The notes below the pieces were generated by a model. That model was not told the origin of the DNA. It did no database searches and saw only the letters and a program-made list of their open reading frames with translations. From Alphaproteobacteria bacterium (lineage in GTDB: Bacteria > Pseudomonadota > Alphaproteobacteria > Micropepsales > Micropepsaceae), in NCBI GenBank assembly GCA_028869355.1, contig JAGWSK010000044.1:1-11161 (forward strand): a DNA stretch of 11,161 bases. The letters run 5' to 3'. The translations under genes and the position numbers were made by a program. Shown one piece after another: positions 1 to 7,137 of this stretch. Position 1 is the first letter of the stretch. The number at the start of each line of letters is the position of its first letter.

Positions 1-1098
1 TCTGAAGCGTTCGACGGCCGGGTTTCGGCGCTCGCTTACTCCTCCGTCCGCATGATGCGGGCGCTCGACCTGTGGCGGCGCATGGAAATGCATGCCCAGC
101 CGATCACTCAGATTCTCGTCAACGAAGGCCGGCGGAACGGACGGGCGCTGCCCTTCTCGCTGCATTTCGACCATCATGAGATCGGCGTGCCGCTGGGTCA
201 TATCGTCGAAAACCGCCATATCCGGCGGGCGCTGCTTGGTGCTATCGCCGAGCAATCCAATGTCCGGTTCATGTCCGGCGTCAGCGTGAACAGCTTGAAT
301 GTGCGTGACCCCGACGCGGTGATTGAGCTTTCGGATGGAACGGAAATCATCGCAAAGCTCGTCGTCGCCGCCGAAGGTCGCGATTGCGCCTTGCGCGATG
401 CGCAGGGTATCGGCACCGTCGCCTGGGATTACGAGCAACTCGGCCTGGTAACGACGGTTGAACATGAGCACCCGCATGGCGGTGTCGCTTACGAGCAGTT
501 CCTGCCAACAGGTCCATTTGCCATTCTGCCGATGACCGGCAACCGCTCATCGTTGGTGTGGACGGAAAAAACCAGCGAAGCACGCCGGCTCCTTGCGCTG
601 CCGGCCACCGGCTTCGCCGCAGAACTCGCCACGCGTTTCGGCGCGCATCTTGGCGCGATCGCCGCCACCGGGCCGGTCTGGAGCTATCCGCTGAAGCTGC
701 AGCTCGCACGGCGCTACGTGAAACAGCGCTTCGCGCTTGTCGGCGATGCCGCGCACACGATCCACCCGCTGGCCGGGCAGGGATTCAATCTTGGCCTCAA
801 AGACGTCGCTGCACTGGCCGAAACCGTGCTCGACAGCGCACGGCTCGGCACCGACTATGGCGATGAAACCGTACTCCGCCGTTACGAGCGCTGGCGCCGC
901 TTCGATTCGACGGTGCTCGCGGCCGTGACCGATTCCATGAACCGGCTGTTTTCCAATGACATTCTTCCCTTGAGGCTGGTCCGCGATATCGGGCTCGGCA
1001 TAGTCGACCAGGTCGCGCCGCTGCGGCGGATATTGATGCGCCACGCCGGGGGCGATCTCGGCACTCTCCCGCGTCTCCTGCGCGGCGAACCCGCGTGA
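1..1098 (+). CDS. UbiH/UbiF/VisC/Coq6-family FAD-dependent hydroxylase, 5'-truncated
   Basis: The frame is open from base 1 and ends at TGA 1096-1098, giving 365 visible residues. The N-terminus, with the expected GxGxxG FAD-binding fold of about 40 residues, lies outside the window. The visible start (DGRVSALAYSSVRMMRAL) matches the conserved 'D.R..AL...S...L..L..W' stretch of the family. The second FAD motif is clear at about residues 246-262 (LVGDAAHTIHPLAGQGFNLG), followed by the usual helical C-terminal part. The family carries out aromatic-ring hydroxylations in ubiquinone biosynthesis with FAD and NAD(P)H at the inner membrane; which ring position cannot be told from the sequence. An oddity is the internal motif normally written GADGxxSxxR, which reads AAEGRDCALR here. 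The next gene on the same strand begins about 130 bp downstream and is functionally unrelated. The family call is firm; the exact enzyme (UbiH, UbiF or UbiI-like) is open. Confidence 0.9.
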   Translation, partial: SEAFDGRVSALAYSSVRMMRALDLWRRMEMHAQPITQILVNEGRRNGRALPFSLHFDHHEIGVPLGHIVENRHIRRALLGAIAEQSNVRFMSGVSVNSLNVRDPDAVIELSDGTEIIAKLVVAAEGRDCALRDAQGIGTVAWDYEQLGLVTTVEHEHPHGGVAYEQFLPTGPFAILPMTGNRSSLVWTEKTSEARRLLALPATGFAAELATRFGAHLGAIAATGPVWSYPLKLQLARRYVKQRFALVGDAAHTIHPLAGQGFNLGLKDVAALAETVLDSARLGTDYGDETVLRRYERWRRFDSTVLAAVTDSMNRLFSNDILPLRLVRDIGLGIVDQVAPLRRILMRHAGGDLGTLPRLLRGEPA

Positions 1099-1215
1099 AA
1101 TTCCCCGCACCCGTTCACGGAGCCGTGCTATAGTTGAACTATCGGTAAGGTTTTCGCGCAGTACGCGCAGCCTGGTCGGGAACATCATCGCGAGCGCAAT
1201 TCCGGCGATGAGCAA

Positions 1216-1222
1216 GAGGAGG
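1216..1222 (+). promoter_or_regulatory. Shine-Dalgarno site that decides the start at 1229
   Basis: GAGGAGG lies 6 nt upstream of ATG 1229-1231. It falls inside the seven codons that would be added by using the in-frame ATG at 1208. The ATG at 1208 has no comparable site, and the 1229 start places a clean signal peptide at the N-terminus, so 1229 is preferred. Confidence 0.75.
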
Positions 1223-1228
1223 AAGGGA

Positions 1229-2902
1229 ATGGCATTGGCACAACTCGCACGTGGTCTGGCCACCGGTGTGGCTGCGGCTGCGATCATGTTTGCAATTTCG
1301 CCGGCCTCGGCGGGCGAGAATTACGGCTCGGTGCAGGGCGTGGTGAAAAGCGCCGCCGGACAGCCGGTCTCCGGCGCTTTCGTGCGCCTGAAAAACGCCG
1401 ACAAAAGGCTGACCTTCATGGTCATCAGCCAGAATGGCGGTGCGTTTAACGCGAGTGATTTGCCGGCCGGCAACTACACCGTGCAGGCGATCGAAGGAAA
1501 GAATCAGAGCGCCATTTCCGCCGCCGTCGCGGTGAGTGCGGGCAAGGCCTCGAAGGTCGATGTCGCACTGAGCAATCCGCGTGGCGCAATGCTGGCTGCG
1601 GCCTGGCCTGACCGCATTCCGGAGGACAAATTCGACGCGCTGCCCAAGGATGCCAAGGCGCTTCCGGACGGCCAATTCAAACAGCTCGTCGCCGAGAAAT
1701 GCACCGTTTGCCATGACGTGCAGCGCATCCTCGGCAAGCGCTCCACACCCGTCAACTGGCAGTTCACCATCAAGTCGATGCGCGCCAACATGGCAGCCGC
1801 ATCTCTTCCCGATCTGACCGATCAGGAAGCCAGCGAAATCCTCCAATACGTGACCACAAATTTCCATCCGGCGCCGGGCGGCGGCGACATCAATGCGCGC
1901 CTGCCGGATTATCCGATGACCGGCCAAAGCATGCATTATCGCGTGGTCACGCTGGACCTGCCGCGGCGCTATTCGGAGCCGCATGACATCGCCTCCGATC
2001 CCTCGGGCGTAGCATGGGCGGCGGAACGCGCGGGCGCTCTCATTCGCTTCGATCCGAAGAGCTATGAGTTCACCGAAGTGCGCGTGCCCCAGGGGCCTGC
2101 GGCGGCGGACCGTCAGCGCCTCGGCAATCCGCAAATCAATGCGCAGGGCATTCTGTGGACCGCCGACGGCCCGAACCAGCGCTGGCTGTCCTATGACACC
2201 AGGGCCTTCAACATCTCGAATCCTGGCGCGCCGTTCCATTCCTATCCGTGGCAGGTCAAAGGCCATGGCGGAGCGGGCGGCAATTCCTTCGCGCTGGCTC
2301 CTGATGGCACGATCTGGGGCACCGGGATGAATAAGGAAGTCCGGATGCTGAATCCGCAAACCGCGGAATTCAAATTCTATGAATCACCGTCTGCCTCCAA
2401 GAGCCCGGGCGCATATGGACTCGCGGTCGCCGGCGACGGCTCGGTGTGGTGGGCCGAAGACAATTCCGACTCGATGGCGCGGGTCGATCCCACGACCGGA
2501 AAGGTCGAAGAGTACAAGCTTCCCGATGTCGGTGGCCACGCGCTGCCACGGCGCATGAACAGCGACTGGGACGGCAATCTGTGGGTCGGCGTCTGGCAGG
2601 CCGGCAAACTGATGAAGATCGATTACAAGACGAAACAAATGACACTTTATCAGCCGAAGACAGCCAGCCTCGGCATGTATTCGGTCGTCGCCGACAAGAA
2701 GAACCATCTGATCTGGGTCAGTGCCCAGCAAGTGGACAAGATCTTCCGCTTCAACCCGGCGACCGGTGAATTCGTGGAATTCCCGCTGTCCTATGCCCAG
2801 CAGGATCCGCGGCGCATCGACATCGACCCGAGCAATCCGAACCGGATTTTCTTCAGCGGCAATACCGCGGACCGGATCGGCTATATCGAACTGCTGCCGT
2901 AG
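1229..2902 (+). CDS. Secreted protein: carboxypeptidase-regulatory-like domain + c-type haem site + Vgb-like beta-propeller
   Basis: A protein of 557 residues. Residues 1-28 form a Sec signal peptide with a hydrophobic core and probable cleavage at ISPASA|GENYG, so it should be periplasmic. Residues about 32-116 look like a CarboxypepD_reg/Cna-B-type beta-sandwich (GSVQGVVKSAAGQPVSGAFV, then GAFNASDLPAGNYTVQA). Residues about 145-212 hold one cytochrome-c unit with CTVCH (C158, C161, H162) for covalent haem attachment; M188, ahead of the TDQEASEILQYV helix, is the likely axial ligand. Residues about 240-557 contain repeated blade motifs such as PHDIASDPSGVAWAAE and NPATGEFVEFPL, typical of the virginiamycin B lyase/NHL/SMP-30-like propeller superfamily. 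The mix suggests a periplasmic redox protein with a propeller for a ligand or partner; lyase activity should not be assumed. It is followed by a strong terminator and appears monocistronic. Domain calls are confident; the physiological role is unknown. Confidence 0.85.
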   Translation: MALAQLARGLATGVAAAAIMFAISPASAGENYGSVQGVVKSAAGQPVSGAFVRLKNADKRLTFMVISQNGGAFNASDLPAGNYTVQAIEGKNQSAISAAVAVSAGKASKVDVALSNPRGAMLAAAWPDRIPEDKFDALPKDAKALPDGQFKQLVAEKCTVCHDVQRILGKRSTPVNWQFTIKSMRANMAAASLPDLTDQEASEILQYVTTNFHPAPGGGDINARLPDYPMTGQSMHYRVVTLDLPRRYSEPHDIASDPSGVAWAAERAGALIRFDPKSYEFTEVRVPQGPAAADRQRLGNPQINAQGILWTADGPNQRWLSYDTRAFNISNPGAPFHSYPWQVKGHGGAGGNSFALAPDGTIWGTGMNKEVRMLNPQTAEFKFYESPSASKSPGAYGLAVAGDGSVWWAEDNSDSMARVDPTTGKVEEYKLPDVGGHALPRRMNSDWDGNLWVGVWQAGKLMKIDYKTKQMTLYQPKTASLGMYSVVADKKNHLIWVSAQQVDKIFRFNPATGEFVEFPLSYAQQDPRRIDIDPSNPNRIFFSGNTADRIGYIELLP

Positions 2903-2923
2903 TTTTGTAGCGGCTTTTGTTGC

Positions 2924-2954
2924 CAAACGGGCCAGGGTTTTCCTGGCCCGTTTG
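2924..2954 (+). terminator. Rho-independent terminator between convergent genes
   Basis: A perfect 13-bp inverted repeat (CAAACGGGCCAGG and CCTGGCCCGTTTG) encloses a 5-nt loop GTTTT. It starts 21 nt after the stop of the propeller gene. On the plus strand the stem's 3' arm and tail give TTTGTTTGAT, a broken T tract. It also sits 10 nt beyond the stop of the convergent minus-strand gene. It could serve both strands, but it has no T tract when read on the minus strand. Confidence 0.85.
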
Positions 2955-2964
2955 TTTGATCACA

Positions 2965-3408
2965 TCAGCTTTTTGGCGGCGTCCACGTCCGGTGTTTCGC
3001 GGGATCAGCCACGACCTTCGGCCGTGCCCGGCCCCACCGGCGCGACAGGAATACGGTGTCCAGATCGAGGTAAAACTCGCGCGCCTTTTCGATCACCAGC
3101 GCACGGCGCGCTTCCTCAGCTTCTTTGCGGGTCGCATACCAGGTTCCGAGAAACAGATAACGGGTGACGGGTGCTCCGGTGCGCTCGTCGGGCACGCTGA
3201 CGGCAGCGACATCTTCGACCTGCTCCTCCACCAGATCGACTGTTTGGCGGTAGTGCGAATACTGATCCAATGCGCTGCGGAATTCCTGCATCCGGCGCTC
3301 GGTGTTTTTGGCGTCGAACCGGCGCAGTGCGCGCCAGATCGGCCGGCGCAACGCCACCACGGCGGTCATCGCGAGCACAATCAGCGCGATCTCGAATGAA
3401 TCTGACAT
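2965..3408 (-). CDS. Small membrane-anchored protein of unknown function
   Basis: A protein of 147 residues from ATG 3408-3406 to TGA. The N-terminus has one hydrophobic segment (residues about 6-20, EIALIVLAMTAVVAL) followed by an arginine-rich stretch, so it is probably a single-pass inner-membrane protein with its C-terminal part in the cytoplasm. Residues about 33-65 are charged and helical, possibly a coiled coil. Residues 83-100 (RYLFLGTWYATRKEAEEA) and the tail with YLDLDTVFLSRRWGR are not recognised as a known family. An in-frame TTG 16 codons upstream would give 163 residues but is less likely than the ATG, from which the hydrophobic helix follows directly. It lies 51 nt downstream of the TAXI binding-protein gene on the same strand and may be co-transcribed with it. 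The upstream ribosome site is weak. I propose no function. Confidence 0.7.
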   Translation of the reverse strand: MSDSFEIALIVLAMTAVVALRRPIWRALRRFDAKNTERRMQEFRSALDQYSHYRQTVDLVEEQVEDVAAVSVPDERTGAPVTRYLFLGTWYATRKEAEEARRALVIEKAREFYLDLDTVFLSRRWGRARPKVVADPAKHRTWTPPKS

Positions 3409-3459
3409 CGGTCCGGCAGCGATGGTTTGGCCGCGCCCGAGTCTATAGCAGCCCAAGCG

Positions 3460-4554
3460 TCAGGTCTTGCGTGCCCGTCCACGCACCGGCTCAGGTGCCG
3501 GCTCGGCCTTGGACTCGGGTTTGATCAGCCCCGCTTCACCGAAATAACGCAGCGCACCGGCATGCAACGGTGCGGGCGCCAGTTTCGGGCCGAACGAGAC
3601 GTCGAGGAAATGAAATCCTTCCCGTCCTGCCTGCAGCGATTGCCGGTTCACCGGATTGTACAGAGCCTTGAGTATGCCATAGATCAGCCTTTCGGGCTGA
3701 CTTTCGTCGGCGATCCACAGCGCGTCCACACTTACCGTGTCCACGGCAGGTGTATTGCCATAGGTGCTTTTAGGAATCGTGTGCGGCTCGAGCCAGGGAT
3801 CAGCGCGCAGCAGAGGGCGCAGGCCGGGACCGGAAATCGGCACCAGATGTGCCGTACCGTCGGCGAGCAAATCCTCGATCAGACCGATCGGCGTGCCGCC
3901 AACCAGGAAAAGCGCATCCAGTTTGCCATCGCGCAGGAGATCCACCGCATCTTCGGGCGAATCGAAATTGGGATGAATCGATTTTTCAGGGACGCCATAG
4001 GCTGACAGAATGGCACGCGCGGTCACAATGGTGCCGGAGCCTTCCGGCGATAGCGAAACCCGTTTTCCACGAAGTTCTGTCACATCCCGGATTTTTGACT
4101 TCGTCGCAGCCACAAGATGCACATCTTCGCCATACAGGTCGGCAATAACGCGCAGACTTCTAGAGGGTCCGGATTTGCGGAACGGTCCCTTGCCTTCTGC
4201 CGCCAGCGAGACGACATCGGCCTGCGCCAGACCCGAATTGATCATTCCCCCGTTGACCGAAACGACATTCGCGACCGAACCCTGCGACGCCATGGTGGAG
4301 ACGATCAGGCCGGATGGTCCGCACACATTGGCGGTTTCGCAGCGTGTAATACCGGCCGGATGGCTGAGAATTTCCGACAGCAGGTTTCCCACTGGGAAGT
4401 AGGTGCCGGTGCTGGAGCCGGTTGCGATCTGAAATGGAATCCGCTGGGGCGTATCCGCGGCTTGCGCTGCCACGACCGAGGCAACGGCAAAGCCAAATGT
4501 CATCAGGGCACCGGCGATGAGCGACAGCCGGACCGGGAATTTCGTCGACCGCAT
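3460..4554 (-). CDS. TAXI-family TRAP transporter periplasmic solute-binding protein
   Basis: A protein of 364 residues starting at ATG 4554. Residues 1-33 are a signal peptide (charged MRSTKFPVR, hydrophobic core, then VAAQAADT). The mature part opens with QIATGSSTGTYFPVGN (residues 42-57), the signature of TAXI solute-binding proteins, and later has the family pattern LRGKRVSLSPEGSGT (residues about 161-175). TAXI proteins capture small anionic solutes such as carboxylates or glutamate in the periplasm and hand them to a fused DctQM-type permease. No permease gene is adjacent, so this is an orphan binding protein whose partner must lie elsewhere, or which acts in sensing. The C-terminus ends in a proline/charge-rich tail (KAEPAPEPVRGRARKT). 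The frame is open for 38 further codons upstream, but those residues precede a normal signal peptide and are probably not translated. The substrate cannot be read from sequence. Confidence 0.88.
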   Translation of the reverse strand: MRSTKFPVRLSLIAGALMTFGFAVASVVAAQAADTPQRIPFQIATGSSTGTYFPVGNLLSEILSHPAGITRCETANVCGPSGLIVSTMASQGSVANVVSVNGGMINSGLAQADVVSLAAEGKGPFRKSGPSRSLRVIADLYGEDVHLVAATKSKIRDVTELRGKRVSLSPEGSGTIVTARAILSAYGVPEKSIHPNFDSPEDAVDLLRDGKLDALFLVGGTPIGLIEDLLADGTAHLVPISGPGLRPLLRADPWLEPHTIPKSTYGNTPAVDTVSVDALWIADESQPERLIYGILKALYNPVNRQSLQAGREGFHFLDVSFGPKLAPAPLHAGALRYFGEAGLIKPESKAEPAPEPVRGRARKT

Positions 4555-4559
4555 GGGGC

Positions 4560-4588
4560 AATATAGAACAAGCGCATTGCGGCTGGAA
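4560..4588 (-). promoter_or_regulatory. Possible promoter of the TAXI binding-protein gene
   Basis: Read on the minus strand, TATATT (4565-4560) lies five bases before the ATG at 4554. A poor -35 match, TTCCAG (4588-4583), sits 17 bp upstream of it. If used, transcription would begin at or within a base or two of the ATG, giving a leaderless mRNA. This fits the absence of a Shine-Dalgarno sequence in front of this start. The evidence is a motif match only. Confidence 0.3.
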
Positions 4589-4679
4589 TTGGACCAGTGG
4601 AAAATGATCGCGCCCGCGTCCAGCGGGAACGGAGCTGACCTTGCCGCATCGGTTCCGCCAGCGCACACGCGCCGTTACC

Positions 4680-5417
4680 TCACAGCTTTACTTTCTTAAA
4701 CACCGGTTCGGGCAGGCTGCGAATGACTGCCATCACCAACCGCCATATCGGCCGCACATAGATACGTTCCCGGCCCTTTGCCTCTGCTTTGCGGATCGCC
4801 GCCGCCACTTCTTCCGGTTCCGCAGTCAGCAAACCGGGAGTCTCCATGTCTGCCAGTGCACTGGTGCGCACAAACCCGGGCAGGACGGTCATCACTCGCA
4901 CCTTGCTTCCGGCCTGCGCGAGCCGCTGCCGCAACCCGGAAAGATAAGCGGTAAAGCCGGCCTTGGCCGAGCCATAAACATAATTCCGCGCCCGGCCACG
5001 TTCCCCCGCCACGGAACTCACGCCGACCAATTGACCAAAACCGCGTGCCACCATGCGGTTCGCCGCTTCCGCGAACAAGAGCGCGGGGCCGGTATAGTTG
5101 GTTCGCATCACCAAATCCGCCGCCGCAACATCGTGTTCCGATTGCGTCTGATCGCCCATCAGACCCACGACGCAGACCATCGTGTCGGGCAATTCACCCA
5201 ATGAGTCGAGAAATGCGCCATGCTGCGCCGTATCGAGCACATCGAACGCGACCGCGCGCGCCGCTGTTCCGTAGCGCAGCTTGAGGTCCGCGACGTCACC
5301 GGCGAGCGCGTCCGGACTGCGCGCCGCGAGGATCAGCTCGCAGCCGCTACCCGCATAGCTGCGTGCGATTGCGCGCGCGATATCCGAACGTGCACCTACT
5401 ACAAGGACGGTCGTCAT
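4680..5417 (-). CDS. dprE2: DprE2-like short-chain dehydrogenase (polyprenylphosphoryl-2-ketoribose reductase)
   Basis: A protein of 245 residues in the SDR superfamily. The N-terminal dinucleotide loop reads VLVVGARSDIARAIA (residues 4-18), the divergent G-x-x-S-D/E-I-x form seen in DprE2 proteins instead of GxxxGIG. N107 (RTNYTG), S134/S135 (GVSSVAGERG) and Y148-x-x-x-K152 (YGSAK) give the SDR catalytic set. The C-terminus is basic and amphipathic (WRLVMAVIRSLPEPVFKKVKL), which suits association with the inner membrane. In mycobacteria DprE2 uses NAD(P)H to reduce decaprenylphosphoryl-2-keto-D-erythro-pentofuranose to decaprenylphosphoryl-D-arabinofuranose. The ATG overlaps the stop of the dprE1-like gene by four bases (ATGA, 5417-5414), so translational coupling is likely and the longer open frame upstream is not real. 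It is the last gene of the operon. The SDR call is certain; the DprE2 role comes mainly from its pairing with DprE1. Confidence 0.88.
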   Translation of the reverse strand: MTTVLVVGARSDIARAIARSYAGSGCELILAARSPDALAGDVADLKLRYGTAARAVAFDVLDTAQHGAFLDSLGELPDTMVCVVGLMGDQTQSEHDVAAADLVMRTNYTGPALLFAEAANRMVARGFGQLVGVSSVAGERGRARNYVYGSAKAGFTAYLSGLRQRLAQAGSKVRVMTVLPGFVRTSALADMETPGLLTAEPEEVAAAIRKAEAKGRERIYVRPIWRLVMAVIRSLPEPVFKKVKL

Positions 5418-6733
5418 AGTTGCAGTCTTTGCGATTGGAGCGAAGAAAACTTGCCCGAAGGATCGGCGGCTCTGCGCAGCTTCCGGAATGCCGCAAATTC
5501 CGGATAGCCGTCCATCATTTCCGGTTTCATGCGCGCATCCTTGGCCAGATAGACGCGTCCGCCATGTGCCGCCACGATTGCATCGAGCCACGACAGGAGG
5601 CCGAGCGTACGCGGGTTCGCTGGAAAATCGAGCGCCAGCGTGTAGCCTTCCATCGGAAAGGACAGCATCCCACGTCCCGGCCCTAACAGCTTCAGGACGG
5701 AAAGAAATGAGCCCGTACCCGCTCGACCCACCGCCTCTAGCATCATTGTAAGGCCAGCCGCCGCCTTGCGCTTGGGCAGCACACATTGATACTGCAGCAG
5801 ACCGCGCGGCCCATACAGCCGGTTCCATTCCAAAATCGCATCGAGCGGGTAGAAGAAGCGGTCATAGTCCACGATCTTCACGCCGGATCTGTTCGCGGCG
5901 TAGTAGACCTGGTTGAACGCTTTCACCGTCCAGGAATTGAGTGCAAATCCCGGAATTCCCGGCGGCAGCCGGCGCGCGTTCCGCTTCGCAAAGGCGAGGG
6001 GGTTGCTGCGCTGTCTGGCGGGCAATTCTTCGACCCGCGCGTGCTCACCGCAAAACAGGATCGACCGGCCGAGATTCCGGCCCCGCGCAAGACAGTCGAT
6101 CCATGCCGCGCTGTAGCTCCGGTCGCGCAAAGCCTCGAACGCCTCCATCGTCTGCGCAAGATCGCGCGTGCGCAGGATTTCCTGTCGAATGAAGGCGCTC
6201 TCAACTCTGATCAGACGGAAAACAGCGCTGCGGATGACTCCCGTCAGGCCCATGCCTCCAATGGTTGCCGCAAACAGTTCCGGATTTTCTCCGGCGGAAC
6301 AGCGCACCACGCGTCCATCGGCCAGCATCAGTTCAAGGCTTTCGACATAATCGCCGAAGCTGCCAGCCTTGTGATGATTCTTTCCGTGTACGTCTGCGGC
6401 GATCATGCCGCCCAGAGTTACGAATTTGGTTCCAGGCGTCACCGGAACAAACCATCCCCGTGGCAGGAAGGTTGCGATGATGTCGGCAAGCATCACCCCG
6501 CTCTCCGCCTCCAGACGGCCGGTGGCCGGATCGAAATCCAGTATTCGGTCGGCGTGGCGCAATAGCAGCGTGGTTTCGCGATTCAGCGCCGGGTCACCAT
6601 AGGATCGCCCGTTACCGCGCGCGATCGCGCTGCTGGCTGATGTGATGGCGGACCGGAGCTCCACTTCGCCTTTGGGCGCAACCACCCGACACTCGGCGCG
6701 CGGAAACCGCCCCCAACCCGACAGCGTTCTCAT
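5414..6733 (-). CDS. dprE1: DprE1-like FAD-dependent polyprenylphosphoryl-beta-D-ribose 2'-oxidase
   Basis: A protein of 439 residues, close to mycobacterial DprE1 (about 460). The FAD-binding PCMH-type domain shows SGWGR at residues 5-9, ARGNGRSYGD (38-47), PVTPGTKFVTLGGMIAADVHGKNHH (97-121, with H116 matching the conserved active-site/FAD region) and GSFGDYVESLELMLADG (124-140). The substrate-binding half carries GLLQYQCVLP (311-320), LSFPMEGYTLALDFPA (357-372) and VYLAKDARM (394-402), where K398 aligns with the essential Lys418 of M. tuberculosis. The enzyme oxidises the ribose 2'-OH of the lipid-linked sugar, the first half of the ribose-to-arabinose epimerisation; DprE2 does the second. 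The residue aligned with mycobacterial Cys387 is Ala367. It is coupled by ATGA overlaps to gtrA upstream (6733-6730) and to dprE2 downstream (5417-5414). The signature strings leave little doubt about the family. Confidence 0.92.
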   Translation of the reverse strand: MRTLSGWGRFPRAECRVVAPKGEVELRSAITSASSAIARGNGRSYGDPALNRETTLLLRHADRILDFDPATGRLEAESGVMLADIIATFLPRGWFVPVTPGTKFVTLGGMIAADVHGKNHHKAGSFGDYVESLELMLADGRVVRCSAGENPELFAATIGGMGLTGVIRSAVFRLIRVESAFIRQEILRTRDLAQTMEAFEALRDRSYSAAWIDCLARGRNLGRSILFCGEHARVEELPARQRSNPLAFAKRNARRLPPGIPGFALNSWTVKAFNQVYYAANRSGVKIVDYDRFFYPLDAILEWNRLYGPRGLLQYQCVLPKRKAAAGLTMMLEAVGRAGTGSFLSVLKLLGPGRGMLSFPMEGYTLALDFPANPRTLGLLSWLDAIVAAHGGRVYLAKDARMKPEMMDGYPEFAAFRKLRRAADPSGKFSSLQSQRLQL

Positions 6734-7137
6734 CCGGCCACGCCGCCAAACACATAGCGTCGGTCAAGCCGGTATTTCACGGCATATCCCACAGTCAACC
6801 CCAGCGCCGCCCCGGCAAAACGCCAATCCGGACCGATGGCGTTGCAGATGAGTTCACAGCCCCAGAACAGCGCCGTAGTCGCGACACCCGTCACTGCGTA
6901 GCCGGTGAATTCGTGCATCTGCACCTCGAAGCCGAACCGCCGGTGACGAAAAATCCATACTTTGTCGAGCAGGTATTTGACGACGAGACCGGTGCCCGTG
7001 CCGCAGGCCATCGCCAGCGGCAATGCCAGAGGGCCACGATACAATGCCAGATTCAACCATTGCGTCAGCAGATTGACCACGATCGCGAGCCCCGCGAATC
7101 CCACGTACAGCGCGCCCAACACAAAAGAACGCCGCAT
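6730..7137 (-). CDS. GtrA-family small membrane protein (Rv3789-like)
   Basis: A protein of 135 residues with four predicted membrane segments (about 8-28, 36-55, 78-98 and 106-122). The GtrA repeat signature occurs after TM2 and TM4: VVKYLLDKVWIFRHRRF (residues 52-68) and AVKYRLDRRYVFGG (119-132). GtrA proteins are thought to help translocate undecaprenyl-linked sugars or to recruit the glycosyltransferase that uses them. The M. tuberculosis homologue in the same position, Rv3789, directly precedes dprE1 and dprE2, and both roles have been proposed for it. Here the ATG follows the stop codon of the UbiA-fusion gene with no spacer (TAG then ATG), and its own stop overlaps the dprE1 start. By context it should act on polyprenyl-phosphate-arabinofuranose; whether as flippase or adaptor is open. 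Confidence 0.9.
   Translation of the reverse strand: MRRSFVLGALYVGFAGLAIVVNLLTQWLNLALYRGPLALPLAMACGTGTGLVVKYLLDKVWIFRHRRFGFEVQMHEFTGYAVTGVATTALFWGCELICNAIGPDWRFAGAALGLTVGYAVKYRLDRRYVFGGVAG

Noticed and set aside
1113..1139. Imperfect hairpin (GTTCACGG ... CCGTG ... TGAAC) after the UbiH-like gene
   Set aside because: The inner arms are separated by only two bases, the outer arms are offset, and there is no T tract, so it is not a convincing terminator.
547..1287. Minus-strand open frame of about 245 codons opposite the UbiH-like gene end
   Set aside because: It is antisense to a gene with clear FAD motifs and shows no family features of its own.
1139..2359. Long open frame of about 400 codons on the minus strand
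   Set aside because: It lies antisense to the propeller gene, which has a signal peptide, haem motif and ribosome site. Its translation is arginine/histidine-rich without recognisable motifs, as expected for an antisense shadow in GC-rich DNA.
3409..3456. TTG start giving the small membrane protein 16 more residues
   Set aside because: The extension is not hydrophobic or motif-bearing, and ATG 3408 places the membrane helix at the N-terminus as usual.
4613..4627. CCCGC-N5-GCGGG hairpin between the dprE2-like gene and the TAXI gene
   Set aside because: The stem is only 5 bp with no T tract after it, and such GC-rich repeats are frequent by chance at this composition.
5418..5828. N-terminal extension of the DprE2-like SDR to 382 residues
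   Set aside because: The extension overlaps the dprE1 coding region in another frame. The SDR fold starts exactly at ATG 5417 within a normal ATGA overlap.
5786..6565. Plus-strand open frame of about 260 codons opposite dprE1
   Set aside because: It is a shadow of the DprE1 reading frame, whose signature motifs fix the true strand and frame.
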